This document shows positions 1 to 10,970 of a DNA stretch of 64,000 nucleotides, in pieces. A program made the translations under genes and the position numbers. Location of the stretch: contig NW_002060946.1 of NCBI RefSeq assembly GCF_000150275.1, positions 1,113,815 to 1,177,814 on the forward strand, written 5' to 3'. Source of the stretch: Trichoplax adhaerens (taxonomy: Eukaryota > Placozoa > Uniplacotomia > Trichoplacea > Trichoplacidae). The notes beneath the pieces are model-generated. The model made no database searches, was not told the origin of the DNA, and worked only from the letters and a program-made list of their open reading frames with translations. How positions within the stretch are numbered: position 1 is the stretch's first letter; each line of letters starts with the position of its first letter.

Positions 1-1
1 T

Positions 2-1859
2 ATGATTTATATCTATTCAGTAATTGCTTTCGCTAGCTTTAGAGAATGGTTTGATAGCCAAGGTGGTCTATTTTGTGGAACCCTTGGACAATGTTTTGTA
101 ACTGGTATAAGAGTTGGATTTCTTAGTGGTTTCCATGAGGTAAGTTGCCATTCACTTTTAAACTAGGATTATTAATAAGCTTATTACATCGAATTTCTTA
201 ACCCGTAATCAACTTTTATCTAGAGTCGTTATAGTTGCATGCAATATTATATTAGATCACTAAGAAAAGATCTTTAACTTACAGTATCAATGAGTAATTA
301 TTGGTCATAGAATCACAACCTTAAATATTTATTAGCCATCTACAAATAGTTTTTAGAACGAGATAAGGCTGTATATGTACATCTAGTAACACATTTCGAT
401 TCAATATTCTTTGTATATACGTGCATACTCAATATCAATTCTCGCTATGTTATGGCTGTTAGGCGCTTGGTCCGACGAATCAAAAATTTGAATTCTATGC
501 CTGGAAATTAGTATTTGATTTATCGTTTTACATCTTAGTCACGACTATTGGTTTAAACATCATCTTTGGTATCATCGTTGACACATTCTCAGAATTGCGG
601 CAAGAAAAGGTAAAACCAGTCGAACGAGCAATTTAAAAGAGGATAACAGCTGTTTCATGAACTTCATTATTCTAAAATTAAACTCTAACTGCTACTATTT
701 TGAGATATTAAACAAAATTGAGTTTGGCTTAACTTATAGCATTAGCATGTAAATCTTTTTCTCAGATAAATTAACATTTATCCCATTATCTTACCGTAGT
801 ATCAAACAGAACATGATATGGAGACCTACTGTTTTATTTGTAGCAAGACAAACTACGAATTTGAACATTATGGAAAGGTAGTAATAGCATAAATTGCAAA
901 ATTAATAATACCTGTAGATGAATTTATAGAAAGATATATGCGCTATTATTTCAGTTGTATGGCAAGCTAAATAAAGACCTACGTGTGTTTTCGAAATAGT
1001 CTCTTTTGCTAATTAACGTATGTCTTTCCCACAGGGATTTTATCATCATGTTAAACATGAGCATAATATGTGGGATTACCTCTACTTTTTCATCCATTTG
1101 GATGATGTTCGAAAGAATGACTATACCTATATTGAATTATATGTTCATGAATTGGTAAGTTGCCCATAAACTTGTCTAAATTGAAAAAAGCTGAAAAGAT
1201 TTCAAATCTAAACCTTAGTTAATTTTCCGTCTCGATCTTTTTTGAACTTCTCTCCTCGAGAGCAAAGTAACGTAATTAATACTTGTTAGATAATACAGTT
1301 GATGTTGTATGCTCTATACTGCATACTCGCACATCGACTTCTTCTAATAGCAGCAATAACGACGATATTTTAATAACCAATTATATCATAATGCAGATGG
1401 AGAAAGATCAATTAGAATTCTTTCCCTTGAATCAAGCCTTGACGCTACAAGATTTTAATACATCTCAAGAGCAGAAATTAGAAGATTTAGCTCTTAAAGT
1501 AGAAACTTTAATTAAGCGACAAGAAGAAAATGTACGTATACTAATAGAATGCCGCGTATTAAAATAAAATTACAAGATTTGTAGTTTTAATGGACACTTT
1601 CAATTAGACATGTAAAACTAGATACTGAGTACTGTATCGGCATTAGTGGAGACTCTTAGAAACTTATAAAGTGTGTTTCAATAATAATCTTTGCTCATGT
1701 TATACCCTAAATTAGGACTTGGTTAAGAAAATGGAGAACAAGCGGCGGAAAGAACAAGATTGGGAGCAGATGCATCGAGATATTGCTATTAATAACGGAC
1801 GTCAACGATCCAATACAGTTACCGGATTTAACGAATATGCTGCTGACGCTGAGGTTTAA
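2..1859 (+). CDS. ITPR-like: IP3 receptor-like Ca2+ release channel, C-terminal part (5' end outside window)
   Basis: Six exons in consistent phase: 2-139, 463-609, 800-877, 1035-1154, 1397-1531 and 1716-1859 (TAA stop). They encode the last pore segments and cytosolic C-terminus of an ER tetrameric cation channel. Exon 2 holds the inner helix with NIIFGIIVDTFSELRQEK, close to the IP3-receptor NLIFGVIIDTF motif. Exons 3-4 hold the linker zinc fold (CFIC followed by HHVKHEHNMW). Exon 5 holds the MEKDQLEFFP segment. Exons 5-6 give a charged, coiled-coil-like tail ending NEYAADAEV. I prefer IP3R over RyR because of NIIFG, the EHNMW motif and the post-FFP segment, although the luminal loop (YIYSVIAFASFREWF) is short and resembles RyR. 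Odd: where the GGGVGD/GGGIGD selectivity filter is expected, the spliced protein reads SGFHEALG. All splice sites are GT-AG and every exon boundary is in frame. Confidence 0.88.
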
Positions 1860-3881
1860 TAACAAGTAGTCAACATCCATTTAAGTAAATGTGTATCATG
1901 CCTATGTATCTGTTATATGTGCTAAATGTGGAAGTAGCCAGGTTATTAAATTTTCCGTGTATCTCTCTTAGCCTATATGAAGAATGCTTTTATTAGTATA
2001 CTCGACCAGAACCAGGTTATACCTTGATAGTTTATAGCTATTATACGATTTATTTATTAATTTAAAATTTAATTGTATAATTTCATTCTACATTCTAAGA
2101 ATTTTTAGTCGATTTTTCAGTATTTTTAAATGAAGATAAGGATTCAATGTCATTATTTTGAGTAGTAGCTATATTTCATCATAACACTTGCATATATATT
2201 CTGAAAGAATTTAGTCTACTTCAAATTATTGACGTGCCTATTTTTTTTAGCAAGCATTTCATAATTTGTATTACACTTAAAAACAGCTCTTGTGATCCAA
2301 GCATAATGGATTCATTTTGAAAATGATCATTGACGACCTAAGCCTAATAATGGTTTAGTAAATCCAAAAGCCGTATGGAAATCGTTAATAATTGTTCTTG
2401 CATGTTGCATCTTCTGGTGCTACGCAATTTTTATCATAACCAAGATACTTTTGCTAGCTCTATCAAGGTTATTTTAAGGCTTAAGGCCCTATTGCAAAAT
2501 GACTTAACCTTATTCATTTCTCCAATAATTAGTATTTGTTTATGTGTTTTAAGAAGTTTCGTATTGCTTAACGGAAATTATAAGAATAGGCAATTAGGAT
2601 TTATTGCTAGCTCTGCCAACTTTTCTACCAATTGTAGATTTTCGAATACTAAATCAGAGTTTAAATCAAGGTTGATATATTGGTATTTCAATCATGGATA
2701 TCAATTGGTTTAGAAGCGTGATAATTTAATTAGCATTAATCTTGCACTCCTTCATTACTTTTCCTATAATTCTTATTTTTAAACATGAATTTCATTGAAT
2801 CAGATGGCACTTGAATTGTCCGCAATGAACTATTTGTGGATATTAGCGTAGTCGTCATTAATGCACTAACTTTAATTAAGTAATCTAATTTATTAAGAAA
2901 TTGATATTATTTATATATCGATCTAAAGCGTCAATTAATAAAAAGAATTTTACCAGCAAAAAACAATTTTTTACTTATATATAACTCTGATTACATTGGT
3001 AAATGTAGTCCAGTTTCATCAATATTAGGATAATGCATTACTTATTTTGGGGGACATTATTGGCACAAGGCATTATATAAATCATTGACGAGGTGGAAAT
3101 GTTAAGTATGAAAATAGGTAATTTGCTTAGATTGAATTAAAATCAATAATTAAAGTCGTAGGAATTCGAATCAGAAAGAAAGTAAGAAAAAAAGTCAATA
3201 TCAATATTACACTAGTATATCGTATAGGCGTCTATAAACGATATCGAACATTGTCTATCTAGAAATCATAGAACAAGATCAAATAAAAAAGTTTTTCCAT
3301 ATAGTCAAGACCATTCGTTTATCTTATAGAACATTTATGACCATTAATATAATTTATAAATTTGGATATATAACAATTATCTGCATTGAAAAGGAAAAAA
3401 AATTTCTCTATTCAAGCATTGATCGCTAGGCGAGCATTTCAGAACAACATATCCTCAGCAATTTTAACTCTAGCATAAACTTGCGGTGTTATAAATTACT
3501 GTTGGGCCTATAATACAAACAATTTGGAAATATCTTTTAGTGGAATGGATGGAGTATATATGAGTTAACAAATTATTTCCGCTGATACGGGTTCGGTTTT
3601 GTAGTTTGCTGGATAGATGAAGCTCCAGAGAGGCTAGGGCGATCAACATAGGTCTTTTTTGGATCGAAAGTAGATATGGGAGCATCGGCTCTTGTACGAG
3701 AATTAGCTATTAAATTCTTGTATGGATTGGGCTTGTGCGATACCTATAATTTTATATCAAGAATATTCTATATATTACTTTTCTGATCATTAGCGGTGGG
3801 GATAAGCATTAATCCTCATGGAAGTTAAAAAGAATGAAGATTTTTTCAAGCCTAAATAACTGTCGTCTTAAATGAAATTTT
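1860..3881. other. Intergenic, no gene seen
   Basis: This lies between two convergently transcribed genes (channel on +, transporter on -). An open frame at 2375-2713 has no recognisable motif and no splice partner. I see no RNA gene or mobile element. Confidence 0.5.
1945..1950 (+). promoter_or_regulatory. Possible poly(A) signal of the channel gene
   Basis: ATTAAA variant 86 bases after the stop codon. The motif is frequent by chance in AT-rich DNA, so this is weak. Confidence 0.25.
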
Positions 3882-4007
3882 GAGATTTTATGCTGTGCTC
3901 TAAAGGTACAAGCTAAAGATTTAGTTCTATGAGTAATTAGAATAAAGTTTAAGATTTTATTGTAAACTCTATTGTAAACGTACAAGTTAAAGATTTAGTT
4001 CTATGCA
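3882..4007. repeat. Two-copy degenerate tandem repeat, about 70 bp
   Basis: Copies start near 3882 and 3951. Both share GATTTTAT, then a gap, then GTACAAG(C/T)TAAAG and ATTTAGTTCTATG. The array sits just downstream of the transporter stop codon, in its likely 3' UTR. Confidence 0.6.
3956..3961 (-). promoter_or_regulatory. Possible poly(A) signal of the transporter gene
   Basis: TTTATT on the + strand (AATAAA on the - strand), about 67 bases downstream of the transporter stop at 4028. Confidence 0.35.
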
Positions 4008-4027
4008 GGTACTGCAATAAACTTAGT

Positions 4028-7000
4028 TTAAGAAATGTATACTGCAATTATCTCACTGGTATAGGTAGCAAATGAGAGTTTTGGAAACAGCAGACGTACA
4101 TTCAATAGAGAGTAAATGCTTTCGTTACTTGGACTCCTTATCATATCACTCATTGACGGAGATATCTGGCTCGAAGGTAGTGAAGTCTTTTTATAACCGT
4201 ATGTTGGACCGCTAGAATCTGAGGATGTTGACGCATTTTCCATCGATTTTTGTAGAGCAAGTACAAATGCGTCAGCGCTTTGTTCATCGAGTTGTTCATC
4301 CACTTTTTGCGAATTAGATGGTTCGCTTGTTTTACTACTTTCGATATTGATGTTGGCCATTTCTTGTTGTAATTTATCATCCAATGATCGGAGCCTGAAA
4401 TATTTTATAGAAAAAATTAATATGCACCTATTTTGTCGGTAGTGGATATATGATTTCTTGTTGTGGAACTTTAATGCACTAATAAAGTCCGTGCAGATAT
4501 TATGGATTAACTGTAATATATAATATGTAACAGAGAATATATAATGTAATGCAAATATTGCATCTAATATAATATATTTTACCGGTAGTGGACACATGAT
4601 TTCTTGTCATGAAACTTTATTACACTAGTACAGTTCTAGCAGATATTATGAAATAAATGTATTTAATATGGCTATCCTGACACTAGACAATGGTGGAAGT
4701 TATCGCTTTATTTTGCTGAAATACTTACTGTTCCATAGCTATATTTTGATCCGTACTAGAACTTGCATCGCCCTTTGATCGATTAGGTAGATCAATCTTA
4801 TTCTTTCCTTTATATTTTATATCATTGCTATCTTGATCCTAAACATTATTTTTGATCGTGATAGTGTTAGTATTAGCCAATCATCTACGGTACATTTCTC
4901 AGTTTGCAAGTTAATAGGAATTGAACTTACGGAAACGGCAACATAGGGATTATCGTGAGCACCACCAATATCAGTGCTATTGCTTTGGTCGCGGTCGCCT
5001 TCCTCATAGATTCCTTTCCTACGATAAGAACGGGATGAGTCAAGTCCCTGAGCGATGGCATCATGTAGTGGGCTATTGCCAAGTAAACCAGCGATGATAA
5101 TCAAACCAGCTCCTGTTGAAAATAATAGGACATAAATTAGCTGAGGTATTAGCAAGTCCATTTTAATAGCTAAATTCTCTAATAGTATAAGGTGCTGGAA
5201 ATGAAATATTTTTAATGAAATGGTTTATAAGGAATAAATCAATTGCTAAAATGATTTAAAAGAAATAAATCGATTATTTCTGTCCTATAATATAGGATCA
5301 AAAGCTAGGAAATACGAGTGTGTATAGAATGACTTTAGGATACTGTATTTGGATGATAAGATGACGATACTTACCGACAAGTGTAACTATGAATGACCAG
5401 GTTGCCCATTTTCTTTCTCGTAGAATGAAATATTCTTCCACTGCTGTTACTGCAGGGATTAAAACGAGTAAACCATCGGTATTAATTGGACCTAAAGATT
5501 ATCATACGAATATATTTAGTAAAGAGCCCAATCAGCAATTCCCTGCATTTTACATCCTTTATTCCATGACATTCAATTTCTGTTGTGACTGAAAACTGAC
5601 CTATTTGGCGATATAAGGCATATCTAGCCAATGCTGCTAGGAATGCTAATAGTACTCCGGCATAAATAAATCCAATAAGTCCCAGGATATCGTTAGTGGC
5701 CATGCTAATTTCCTGTAATATTAGATAATATTACAATATTATCGTATGTAATAAATGCAAGTAACGTATCAGTTTAGTTTACATTATTGCAATCTATTTT
5801 ATAATTTTTTTTTCCATTGCATTCCTTAAATGCTAAGCTATCCAATTTTCAAATTGGACATTAGTACGACATAATTTTGAGATATCTGCATTATGGTATA
5901 TCATACTGGTGAAATCTGAATTGCTAATTGCCATGTAAATAATTGTGCGCAATTCCATGCCGCACAAAATTCTTGATTAGCTAAATTAATTTTGAGAACT
6001 ATATAAAGTAAATCATCATCATTAAAAAGATAGATTTACGCTGTATAATTTTCAAATCGGGTATGGTAAGGCATATTTTCATGGGCATCTACATTATATT
6101 ATACCGTATCGTAATGGAATCTAAATTACTAAGTATCATGTAAAATCATTTTATAATAATTCCATGCCACACAAAATTTACGTTAAATTAAATTCTCATT
6201 ATTGAAAAATTCAATATAGGTTTAGGGTATTTTTAATAGACAGCACGGCATAGTAGTGGGTTTCTGATATATCCTAGCCTTTGTTCATTGTAGCCATGAT
6301 CAAACTTACAAGTGGAAATCCGGACAGTCCATTCAGCCCTGCCCAAAGGGAAATACCAGTAATGGTTCCTATAACTTGCATTAATGCACCACCGACCGTG
6401 TAATGAATCATTTTACCATATCGTTTCCAGAGTACTAAAAGAAAGGAATGAAGTGATATAGTGTGCTTTTGAGTACTAATGCACTGTTAAAGTTGAGTCT
6501 ATAATTTAGCTAGGAAAAAGTTAGTCTGACGATAGTAGTAGAAGACAGATTTACGAGAATTGAAATTAAACAGGTAGCTGTGAATATTGTAATGTTGAAT
6601 TGCGTCTATAATTTAGCCGGAAAGTGAGTAAACTTGAGCACGGCAATAGGTGATGGATTAAAAGTGATCGAAATAAAATAATTTACTTTGAATACTATTA
6701 AACTGATGACATGGTGTCCATAACTTACTGGGGGATAAGTTAGTTTAATGATAGTATTCAACGCTATTATTTGATCGAAATGAAATTGTTAACTTTAAAT
6801 AGCGCTACACTGTTGAATTTGTGGCCCTTAATTAGTGGAGAAAACGTTTGTTTGAGGGCAGTAGTAGAAGATGAATTTAATAAGATTGAAATGAAATTAT
6901 TAACTATTAAATAGTGTTACACTGTTGAAGTCCACAACTTAACTAGGGAAAAAGTTCGTTTAAGGGAGGTGATAGAAGATAGATTAATAGGATTAAATCA

Positions 7001-10000
7001 TTCTAAATATCAATAACTAGTCTAAATAGATTTCTTACGGGGAAGGTAGTTTTAGCCTATTTCTAAGTCTAGTATGTTAACCTACCTGCGCTAACTGACC
7101 ACGAGAGAGAGCCAAGGAAGCAGAATCCTAACGCCATAAAATAAAATAACGGGTCTTTGCCGCATGCTTCCGTATAGCTGCTTTTAATACATGTTAATAT
7201 CGCTGGAGGTAAGACTTGCGAATTGCAAGTGCAATTATAGGTAATCATTTCGTAAATTGTTGGCGTAACAGTCGCACCAACGCCAATAAATCCTATTAGT
7301 ATTACTAAACTTCGTAGGACTGTCGTTATTGCTGATGTTTTCTATTTAAATGAATAAGAAAATGAAATGAATTCTTTTAGTAAAGTTTCTTTCAGGTATG
7401 AATTAGTTAATATTGTTTTACTGTGGAGTACAGTAAATGTAGTAATGATGCTTTTCTACACATTGCTGAGAAGCAGAAGTAGAGTTTTGAACACAAGTTT
7501 TAACATAAATATATATGTAGGTGTAGTTTGGAATAGACCATTTCTTCCGAAACTTTCTACAAGTAATGATGAAATAGAGAGCTTTCTAGCAAGATTGAAT
7601 GATAGATTGTTTTCTTACTATTACAGAGAAATAAGATGTAGAATTCTCAAAGATTCTTACGCAGCTTGCTAAATGAGTTAAATTTTAGTAGATTGAATTC
7701 AATGTAAATTGGACCGAAATTGTACTAAATCAGGTCTAAATAGAGCATTCCGCAAGCTCTTGAAAGTAATACGAGTGCAAGTATCATTTCCTAATTAGAT
7801 CTCGACTTTATTAGCTGCAAAGCGAGTGCAAGTCACAAGTTAATGTTAAAACTGCGTTACAAAAAGTAAAAAAAATTTAAAATTTAGTGCTACGAAAAGA
7901 TTAAAGGCGGCAATATTCTACCTAATCCACCCCACATTAGAAATAGGCCAAAACGTAGACAGAGTCTTATGAAGATATTCGGTAACCTTTGAAATAAGAC
8001 TTTGAATTTGTTGTGTAAATTAGTGTTATGGATCTAATACGTCACTAATGGCAGTTGGATATCAAATTGAAGGGGAACTTTGGGAACTCTAATAAAATGG
8101 TTGTCTTTTATGTAATCATACAATAAATTATACCAGCCTTGCTAAAGATATTTGAATTGTATATCATGACAGTTTTTAAGAGTCTTCTAAATCAGTTTCT
8201 TAGAAGTAGTTTTACTATTATTATTAAACCTTAAGAAATGTCACAAACTGAAAGCTACCGAAAGTATTTGATAGAAGTGGATGTTTCCGGCCTTTATGAC
8301 CATTTTTAATCTTTTATATGTACGTGATTGATCCATAAAGACAATTTACAGTGACGTTGTAGACATTTTCCACTTTCTTCGTGAAAGTTTATCAAGTATG
8401 ACAATTACTCTTACAACTTTCACTCCTTCGAGACAGTCTTTAAGGAGCGCATTTAGTATTGGATAATTAATACAGTATAGAATAAGGTTGATAGATAGGC
8501 CGTATTCAATATGGACTACTGTCCGTGTTGAAAAATCTCCGTCTAACTCCATGTTTACAGTAGATTGCACATAGAGTTAGTCAGAGGCAACGATCCTGCT
8601 TTCAAAGCCTTGATTTAAAAAATGAAACTACTTAGAAGATACAAAGAACTCTAATAAAGTGATAAAAATGTCTGTAATCCATTCTGCCATCACAACCGAA
8701 AGAAAATAGGACAAAGGGTGATGTTCTTGTTATTACCGATGGATGAGAAATGTAAATGTTACTTAGTGAATTAGTATAGGAAGCCATAACACATGTGCTA
8801 GAATGATTAAACAGAAACACTTTCTTTTATCGAATGAATACTGTTTCAGTACTTGACTATTATTAAGGGATAAAGACAAAATTTTTCCAGCCTTATTCGT
8901 CTATTTGATCTACGCTATCCGCGTCATGATAAACTGGGATAAAAATTAGCCTTATCCTTTAATTATTACAGTTGATTCTAATCCATAAAAAAATCATAAC
9001 TTATTCTTTTATCAGTTATTTGCATATTCTTCAGATCTAGCTTGAACAATCAATTCTTCTCGAATAATATTAGAAAGCACTATATATGTGTTAGTAATCA
9101 TCAATGGAGCCACTTTCTTCTGTCTAAAGAATATTACTTCAATGCTTGACTGTTCTTGGATATCGCAAACTGGGATAAAAATTAGTAAACTAGTTTACTA
9201 ATTTTTATCCAGTATTTGGCTATCAATAAGTAATCGCGGATAAAAAAACCAATTAAATTTTACTGTAAACCTTACTAGCGCAATACGGAAATACATGGGA
9301 GTGCTTTTCAATAACTATGTGCTGTAATAAATTAGGTATATTGAATCTATTTTTTCACCGTAGGGTCAAAAATAAGGAAAGTTTGTACCCCATGGATAGA
9401 GATTTATTGAGAGGAATCAATTGAGTATATTCTTCAATCCTAACTTGATCCCTATTATGCCTTAAAGCAATCTTTTTCCAAGGATGAATTATTGCAAATT
9501 GTGACTGTATTAAGTTTTGCGAGCAAAGTCTTTAGTAGACTTGTGGGCATTATTGAAGAACGCTTAGCGACCGTATCGATCATCGGCCAATGATACGTTA
9601 TAAGAACACTCTATCTTGCTTTTTAACTCTGACCGTGGGACAAGTTGATTTTTGAGTCAAACTGGGCTAATTGACAACTTCGTTTACTTCCGGGAGACAA
9701 TTTTTGTACATGGAACAACTAGGGCACCATTCTATAATTACCAATAGATTTAATGACAGGACGTTGCCCATTCAACAACACACCTATCTTGCATAACTTT
9801 CATGTCCAAAACGTAAATTAACCGTTATTGTAACCATCCTAATTAATTTACAGTATGTTGCAAAGTGGAATCAAATCTAAAATTATGGTTGGCCAAAGGC
9901 AATTCTAAACATATCGATCCTATTCCTATTGACATAAGCTCTTATTGATTGAATAGAAAGTAGGCAAGAAATCAACCCTGTTGATTACAGACGACATCCT

Positions 10001-10970
10001 AATGCATGAATTTTCCATACTAAAGGAGCAAATTAAGCACTATATAGCTTGATAATGGATAAAATGAAACATAGTTCAGCTTGAAACTAGACCAATTTTA
10101 AATTGTATCAGTAAAATTAATTAGGCGTAAAAAATAAAGAGAAAAATTGCAAAATTGGTGTTTCAACCCCAATGCTATTTGAGACTAGTCAAATAAATGT
10201 CAAGAATAATGCCTTATGATAGTCAGTTGAAAATTATCAAGTGAAAAATGATGGAGAAGTAGATGAATAATGGATTTAAATTCTTATATCCTTCGCGTCT
10301 GATGAAAGGATCGCTTAAGCAATTATTGCACTAAATTTGGATGTAAATTTCCATGTATCGACAACTATAATTAGCTCAGTTATACATTAATAGAAAAGAT
10401 AGAATTGAAAAAATCAAATAGAACATTCATGAATACATACAGCTTCTATCTGAAAGCGGCATAAGAGCGTATACTTGGGTCAGTTGTTTATCAAATTTTG
10501 ATCGTTTCGTTCAGAATATAAGCTATCATTTTATGTTTTAGTGGACCATTTAAACTATATATAAAACTAGATAGGTTATAATTTATTACCTGCACACATG
10601 GAAATCGATCGAATAGAGCCGTCCAAAATGGAACTAAAGCCATAAAAGCGCCAGGAACAATAGGTGGTACCCATTTAATTGCGTAAAGAAACAGAAATGA
10701 TGGTGCGGCAACATGGAATAGACCCAATCCAATCATTTTGAGATAATTATAAGGATTTAATAATGTTCGTCTTATAATTATGCTATTTTTTGCTCGGAAA
10801 GTTATAAAAAATAAAGCGACAAGAATAAATGCAATAGAGCTGAAAGAAGACGAAAAAGTAACCAAAATGGCTGGATGAGGAAATTTTCTTAGAGCGTATT
10901 GTAACAAAAGTGGCGCTGTGCTATAGGTCAAGGCTACACTAATAGCCATAATAATCCACTCAATCTTCAT
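4028..10970 (-). CDS. Drug/metabolite transporter superfamily (two EamA-like halves) with long cytosolic tail
   Basis: Eight exons: 10970-10590, 7341-7086, 6434-6310, 5712-5601, 5491-5375, 5112-4931, 4838-4729 and 4394-4028. All phases match, giving 549 residues. Exon 1 holds the first four membrane helices, with the EamA-type ending PGAFMALVPFWTALFDRF. Exon 2 holds TM5 (about 134-153), a Cys-rich extramembrane loop (NCTCNSQ ... ILTC ... EACGKD) and TM6. The second half has TM7-TM10, including LLVLIPAVTAVEEYFILRER and GAGLIIIAGLLG, the typical DMT end. This predicts a 10-helix solute carrier; the substrate cannot be read from sequence. A hydrophilic Ser/Asp/Gln-rich tail (about 341-549) follows, with a ubiquitin-interacting-motif-like segment near 469-481. 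The start ATG precedes a charged residue and TM1 directly. It is related in fold to SLC35-type carriers; family assignment is from motif pattern only. Confidence 0.85.
4431..4655. repeat. Two-copy degenerate tandem repeat, about 146 bp, in transporter intron 7
   Basis: Copies start near 4431 and 4577. Both contain CGGTAGTGGA, then ATGATTTCTTGT, AACTTTA and GCAGATATTATG in the same order. Confidence 0.65.
5841..6195. repeat. Two-copy degenerate tandem repeat, about 203 bp, in transporter intron 3
   Basis: Copies start near 5844 and 6047 with AATTTTCAAAT. They share ATCTGCATTAT/ATCTACATTAT, a TGGAATCTAAATTACTAA-like block, and AATTCCATGCC(G/A)CACAAAATT in the same order. Confidence 0.7.
6455..7005. 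repeat. Five-copy degenerate tandem repeat, about 110 bp, in transporter intron 2
   Basis: Recurring core (G/C)TGTTGAA ... TAACTTA/TAATTTAG ... GG(A/G)AAAAGTT. Copies begin near 6481, 6591, 6701, 6808 and 6921, spaced 107-113 bases. Each also carries a GATAGTAGTAGAAGA-like and an ATTGAAATGAAATT-like block. The array fills most of the intron between exons 2 and 3. Confidence 0.75.
7342..10589 (-). other. Large first intron of the transporter gene
   Basis: This 3.2 kb intron has a GTAATA donor and TTTAAATAG acceptor. Short open frames inside show no motif. It contains a long near-perfect palindrome at 9169-9213 and a related local duplication from about 8820. Confidence 0.7.
9169..9213. repeat. 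45-bp near-perfect palindrome
   Basis: The arms read inward from ACTGGGATAAAAATTAGTAA to the centre AAACTAGTTT and back out, with one base missing in the right arm (TATCCAGT against TATCCCAGT). The left-arm sequence AAACTGGGATAAAAATTAG also occurs alone at 8931-8949. Confidence 0.85.

Noticed and set aside
1397-1859. Assignment of the first gene to ryanodine receptor
   Set aside because: The luminal loop resembles RyR, but NIIFGIIVDTF, EHNMW and the segment after FFP fit IP3 receptors better.
2375-2713. 112-residue open frame on +
   Set aside because: No motif, no splice partner, AT-driven composition; compatible with chance in intergenic DNA.
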